This document shows, one piece after another, positions 51,816 to 53,799 of a stretch of 53,799 nucleotides of DNA. The DNA comes from Chloroflexota bacterium (GTDB lineage: Bacteria > Chloroflexota > UBA6077 > JACCZL01). Within the stretch, counting starts at the first letter, position 1, and the number at the start of each line of letters is the position of its first letter. Under the pieces are notes generated by a model that saw only the letters and a program-made list of their open reading frames with translations, had not been told where the DNA came from and made no database searches. The DNA lies in the NCBI GenBank assembly GCA_020845495.1, contig JADLFM010000073.1, positions 1-53,799 on the forward strand, in the 5' to 3' direction. The translations under genes were made by a program, and so were the position numbers.

Positions 51816-53612
51816 CTATTCGACGGACGTCCGCTCCAGAATCAGCCAGTCGCCGACGCTGTACTCGGCGTTCTTGACGTTGGCACGCGTCAGGAAGAAG
51901 CCCGGATTCGAAGTGACGTCCATGATGAACGCCTCGTCGAGCAAGAGTTTGTTCATCTGAGCGTAGAGTGGCTTCAACTGGTCGGCGGTCGCACCTTCCA
52001 TCTGGTCGATCAGGCGCGAGTACTCGGGCGACGTAAAGTTTGAGGCGTTCTCCTTGCGGAAGGGGAACGCCTGGAGGAACAGCGAGACCGGCGTCAGGTT
52101 CGAGAAGCCGTGACCGTGCGAGAACACGCCGCCGAATTGGCGCTCGTTCAGCGACTTCTGGAACACCGTGTTCTCCATCGTCTTGACCTCGAGCGTCACG
52201 CCGATGCTCGCCAGGTCCGACTGGAGGATCTCCACCAGCTTGCCGACCGTCGCGGTCCGCTGGGTGTTGTAGGTGATCGGTACGGTGAACGACGACGCGC
52301 CGGCCTGCGCCAGCAGTTGCTTCGAGCGGTTCAGGTCGAACGTAACGCTCTGTTCGAGCGCCGCGTCGTAGGCCGGCGAGAACTTCGGCCAGGGTAGGAC
52401 GGTCCGCTGTCCGATACTGCTGAGGGCCGTCTGGATGATCCGATCGCGGTTGATAGCGTAGTTGATCGCCTGCCGGACTTCCTTCTTGTTGAGCGGCTCC
52501 CTGGTCACGTCACAGGCAACGTACAGGAAGGCGTTACCGGTCTCCATGACGATGCCTTGATAGCGGGAGTCTTGGCGGAGCCGGATGAAGTCCTGAGCGG
52601 TCGGTCCGTACGCCACGTCGTGCTGGCCGGCCTCGAACTGGACCGTCATCGACTGGATGTCGCTGCTGACGGTCACCTCGACGCGGTCGAGCAGCGGCAG
52701 GCCCTTGTTCCAGTAGCTCGGATTCTTTTCGAGGACGAGTTTCGTGTTCGGGGTCCATTCCTTCCAGAGGAACGGGCCCGTCCCGATCACTTTGCCGGTG
52801 TCGAGTTTGCCGACGGTGTTCTTGTCGACCATCACCAGCCCGTCGAACATGTCGAAGATGCCAGGGTAGGGCTGGTCGAAGCCGAGCACGATGGTATGCG
52901 CGTCCGGCCGCTCGATCCGCTTGATGGTGGCACTCGCGCCGCGCGCCTGCGAGCCGACGGCCGGCTCGCGGACCCGCAGGATGTTGAACTCGGCGTCCTC
53001 CGCAGTGAAGTCGCGGCCGTCGTGGAACTTGACACCCTGACGCAGTTTCATGGTCAGCGTCTTCTGGTCCCCGCTCCAGGACCAGCTTTCGGCCAGCATC
53101 GGCTGGGGCTGCAAGTTGAGGTCGTAGCGGGTAAGTGTGTCCCAGACGGTCATGGCAATCGGCGCGTTGGCACCGAGGCGCAGGTGCGGCTCGCGCGGGT
53201 TGACATCGTTCGCCTGAATGATCCGCAGGGTGCCGCCGGGCTTCCCGAGCGCCGCTGCCTGCTGGGCCGGCGCAGCCGGCTTCGCGGCTGGCGAGGCAGC
53301 GGCAGCCGGTGAAGCTGCCGCGCCGGGCGAGGCCACCGCACCTGGAGACGCCGACGCGCCAGGAGATGCGGCAGCCGCCGGCGGAGATGCGGCCGCTGCT
53401 GCCGCTGGTGATGCTGCCGGGGCCGTCTTCGGCTGCGCGACCGGGGCGGCTGGGGCGGCTGGGGCGGCAGTCGGAGCGGGCGGGCTAATCGGCGCACACG
53501 CTTGAAGCAGCGGGAGCGCCGCCACGCCCGCACCGAGCCGCGCCAGAAACCTACGGCGCGTCAGGTGTCTTCGCCACGGCGTCCGGTCGCCGCGACGTGC
53601 ATGCAGATCCAT
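51816..53612 (-). CDS. Family 5 substrate-binding lipoprotein, orphan
   Basis: Receptor of an Opp/Dpp-type importer, 598 residues. Tat-type start LTRRRFLARLG, lipobox LLQAC, a very long linker of Ala/Ser/Pro/Gly repeats (SPGA, SPAA), then the SBP_bac_5 domain with LRQGVKFHDGRDFTAEDAEF, GTGPFLWKEW, and KEVRQAINYAINRDRI. Closest in layout to the receptor at 26766. ATG at 53612 has AAGGAG 5 nt upstream, better placed than for the GTG at 53618. No permease genes are adjacent in the window, though they could lie elsewhere. Confidence 0.9.
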   Translation of the reverse strand: MDLHARRGDRTPWRRHLTRRRFLARLGAGVAALPLLQACAPISPPAPTAAPAAPAAPVAQPKTAPAASPAAAAAASPPAAAASPGASASPGAVASPGAAASPAAAASPAAKPAAPAQQAAALGKPGGTLRIIQANDVNPREPHLRLGANAPIAMTVWDTLTRYDLNLQPQPMLAESWSWSGDQKTLTMKLRQGVKFHDGRDFTAEDAEFNILRVREPAVGSQARGASATIKRIERPDAHTIVLGFDQPYPGIFDMFDGLVMVDKNTVGKLDTGKVIGTGPFLWKEWTPNTKLVLEKNPSYWNKGLPLLDRVEVTVSSDIQSMTVQFEAGQHDVAYGPTAQDFIRLRQDSRYQGIVMETGNAFLYVACDVTREPLNKKEVRQAINYAINRDRIIQTALSSIGQRTVLPWPKFSPAYDAALEQSVTFDLNRSKQLLAQAGASSFTVPITYNTQRTATVGKLVEILQSDLASIGVTLEVKTMENTVFQKSLNERQFGGVFSHGHGFSNLTPVSLFLQAFPFRKENASNFTSPEYSRLIDQMEGATADQLKPLYAQMNKLLLDEAFIMDVTSNPGFFLTRANVKNAEYSVGDWLILERTSVE

Positions 53613-53638
53613 AACCACTCCTTTACTCCGGAGGATAC

Positions 53639-53673
53639 GCCCTCACCCCCCAGCCCCCTCTCCCGCACGCGGG
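53639..53673. repeat. Broken copy of the GC-rich intergenic repeat
   Basis: One arm of the hairpin family seen at 4374 (CCTCACCCCCCAGCCCCCTC...) ends abruptly at CGGG, where the partner arm should start. The right-edge gene begins 2 bp further on. This looks like an insertion boundary. Confidence 0.55.
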
Positions 53674-53674
53674 T

Positions 53675-53799
53675 TCATGGGCGGACAGTTTGAGCAAAGA
53701 GAAAGCGGAGGGCCTGGGCGCGGTACCAGCGGGTGGTCCAGGCGGGAGCACTGAGGTGTGAGAGGAGCCAGCGGAAGCGAGGGGTGGCGGTGCGAGCGA
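53675..53799 (-). CDS. C-terminal end of an unknown protein, possibly a transposase
   Basis: Partial gene running off the window. The minus-strand frame (first full codon at 53797) gives 40 residues rich in Arg, Trp and Leu, ending WYRAQALRFLFAQTVRP before a TGA at 53677-53675. The composition resembles a transposase tail, and the stop lies within a few bases of a broken intergenic repeat, as at the end of an insertion sequence. Too short to identify; the next few hundred bases would settle it. Confidence 0.4.
   Translation of the reverse strand, partial: ARTATPRFRWLLSHLSAPAWTTRWYRAQALRFLFAQTVRP

Overview
The window is about 54 kb of high-GC DNA from what I infer to be a Chloroflexota bacterium, possibly Thermomicrobia-like. 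The reasons are the many Tat or lipobox solute-binding proteins with long Ala/Pro linkers, two flavin/F420-type LLM oxidoreductases, an XPB helicase beside a DUF790 gene, and recurring GC-rich intergenic inverted repeats. No taxonomic marker gene, rRNA, tRNA or CRISPR array was seen.

Layout, left to right. 141-5342: a cytoplasmic-type sulfatase behind a LacI-type operator, malate synthase and an LLM oxidoreductase. 5842-14991: two membrane-anchored proteins that share an N-terminal helical-repeat-like module, one a trypsin-like protease with an Excalibur tail and the other unassigned, flanking an iron-siderophore/B12-type ABC importer coupled to a methyltransferase. 15467-19097: a three-gene DNA-repair-like operon (HhH protein, XPB-type helicase, DUF790/Bax1-like protein) with a LexA-like box. 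19254-23117: tryptophan 2,3-dioxygenase, an SDR, an LLM oxidoreductase and an EamA transporter. 23445-28523: a glucarate-dehydratase-like enolase followed by two orphan family-5 binding proteins. 28740-31070: a second large sulfatase. 31287-36657: a complete Opp/Dpp-type ABC transporter, including a permease-ATPase fusion, under a cobalamin riboswitch with its own terminator. 37081-41383: a LacI regulator and two more sulfatases. 41597-50381: two CUT1-type sugar ABC importers, one with duplicated binding proteins. 50755-53612: a beta-hydroxyacid dehydrogenase and a further orphan family-5 binding protein. The right edge carries the end of a gene, possibly a transposase, abutting a broken copy of the intergenic repeat.

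The main system I see is a putative LacI regulon. An identical 14-bp palindrome, TTGGAGCGCTCCAA, lies in the promoter regions of sulfatase 1, the sulfatase 3-4 operon and both CUT1 transporter operons, and a lacI-type gene sits in the middle. All four sulfatases have the CxPxR formylglycine motif but no visible export signal, while every binding protein has one. The simplest reading is import of a sulfated small molecule or sugar followed by desulfation in the cytoplasm. A second notable circuit is cobalamin control of an Opp/Dpp-type transporter, which suggests cobalt or corrinoid-related uptake. All functions are read from sequence motifs; nothing was searched or computed beyond reading the sequence.
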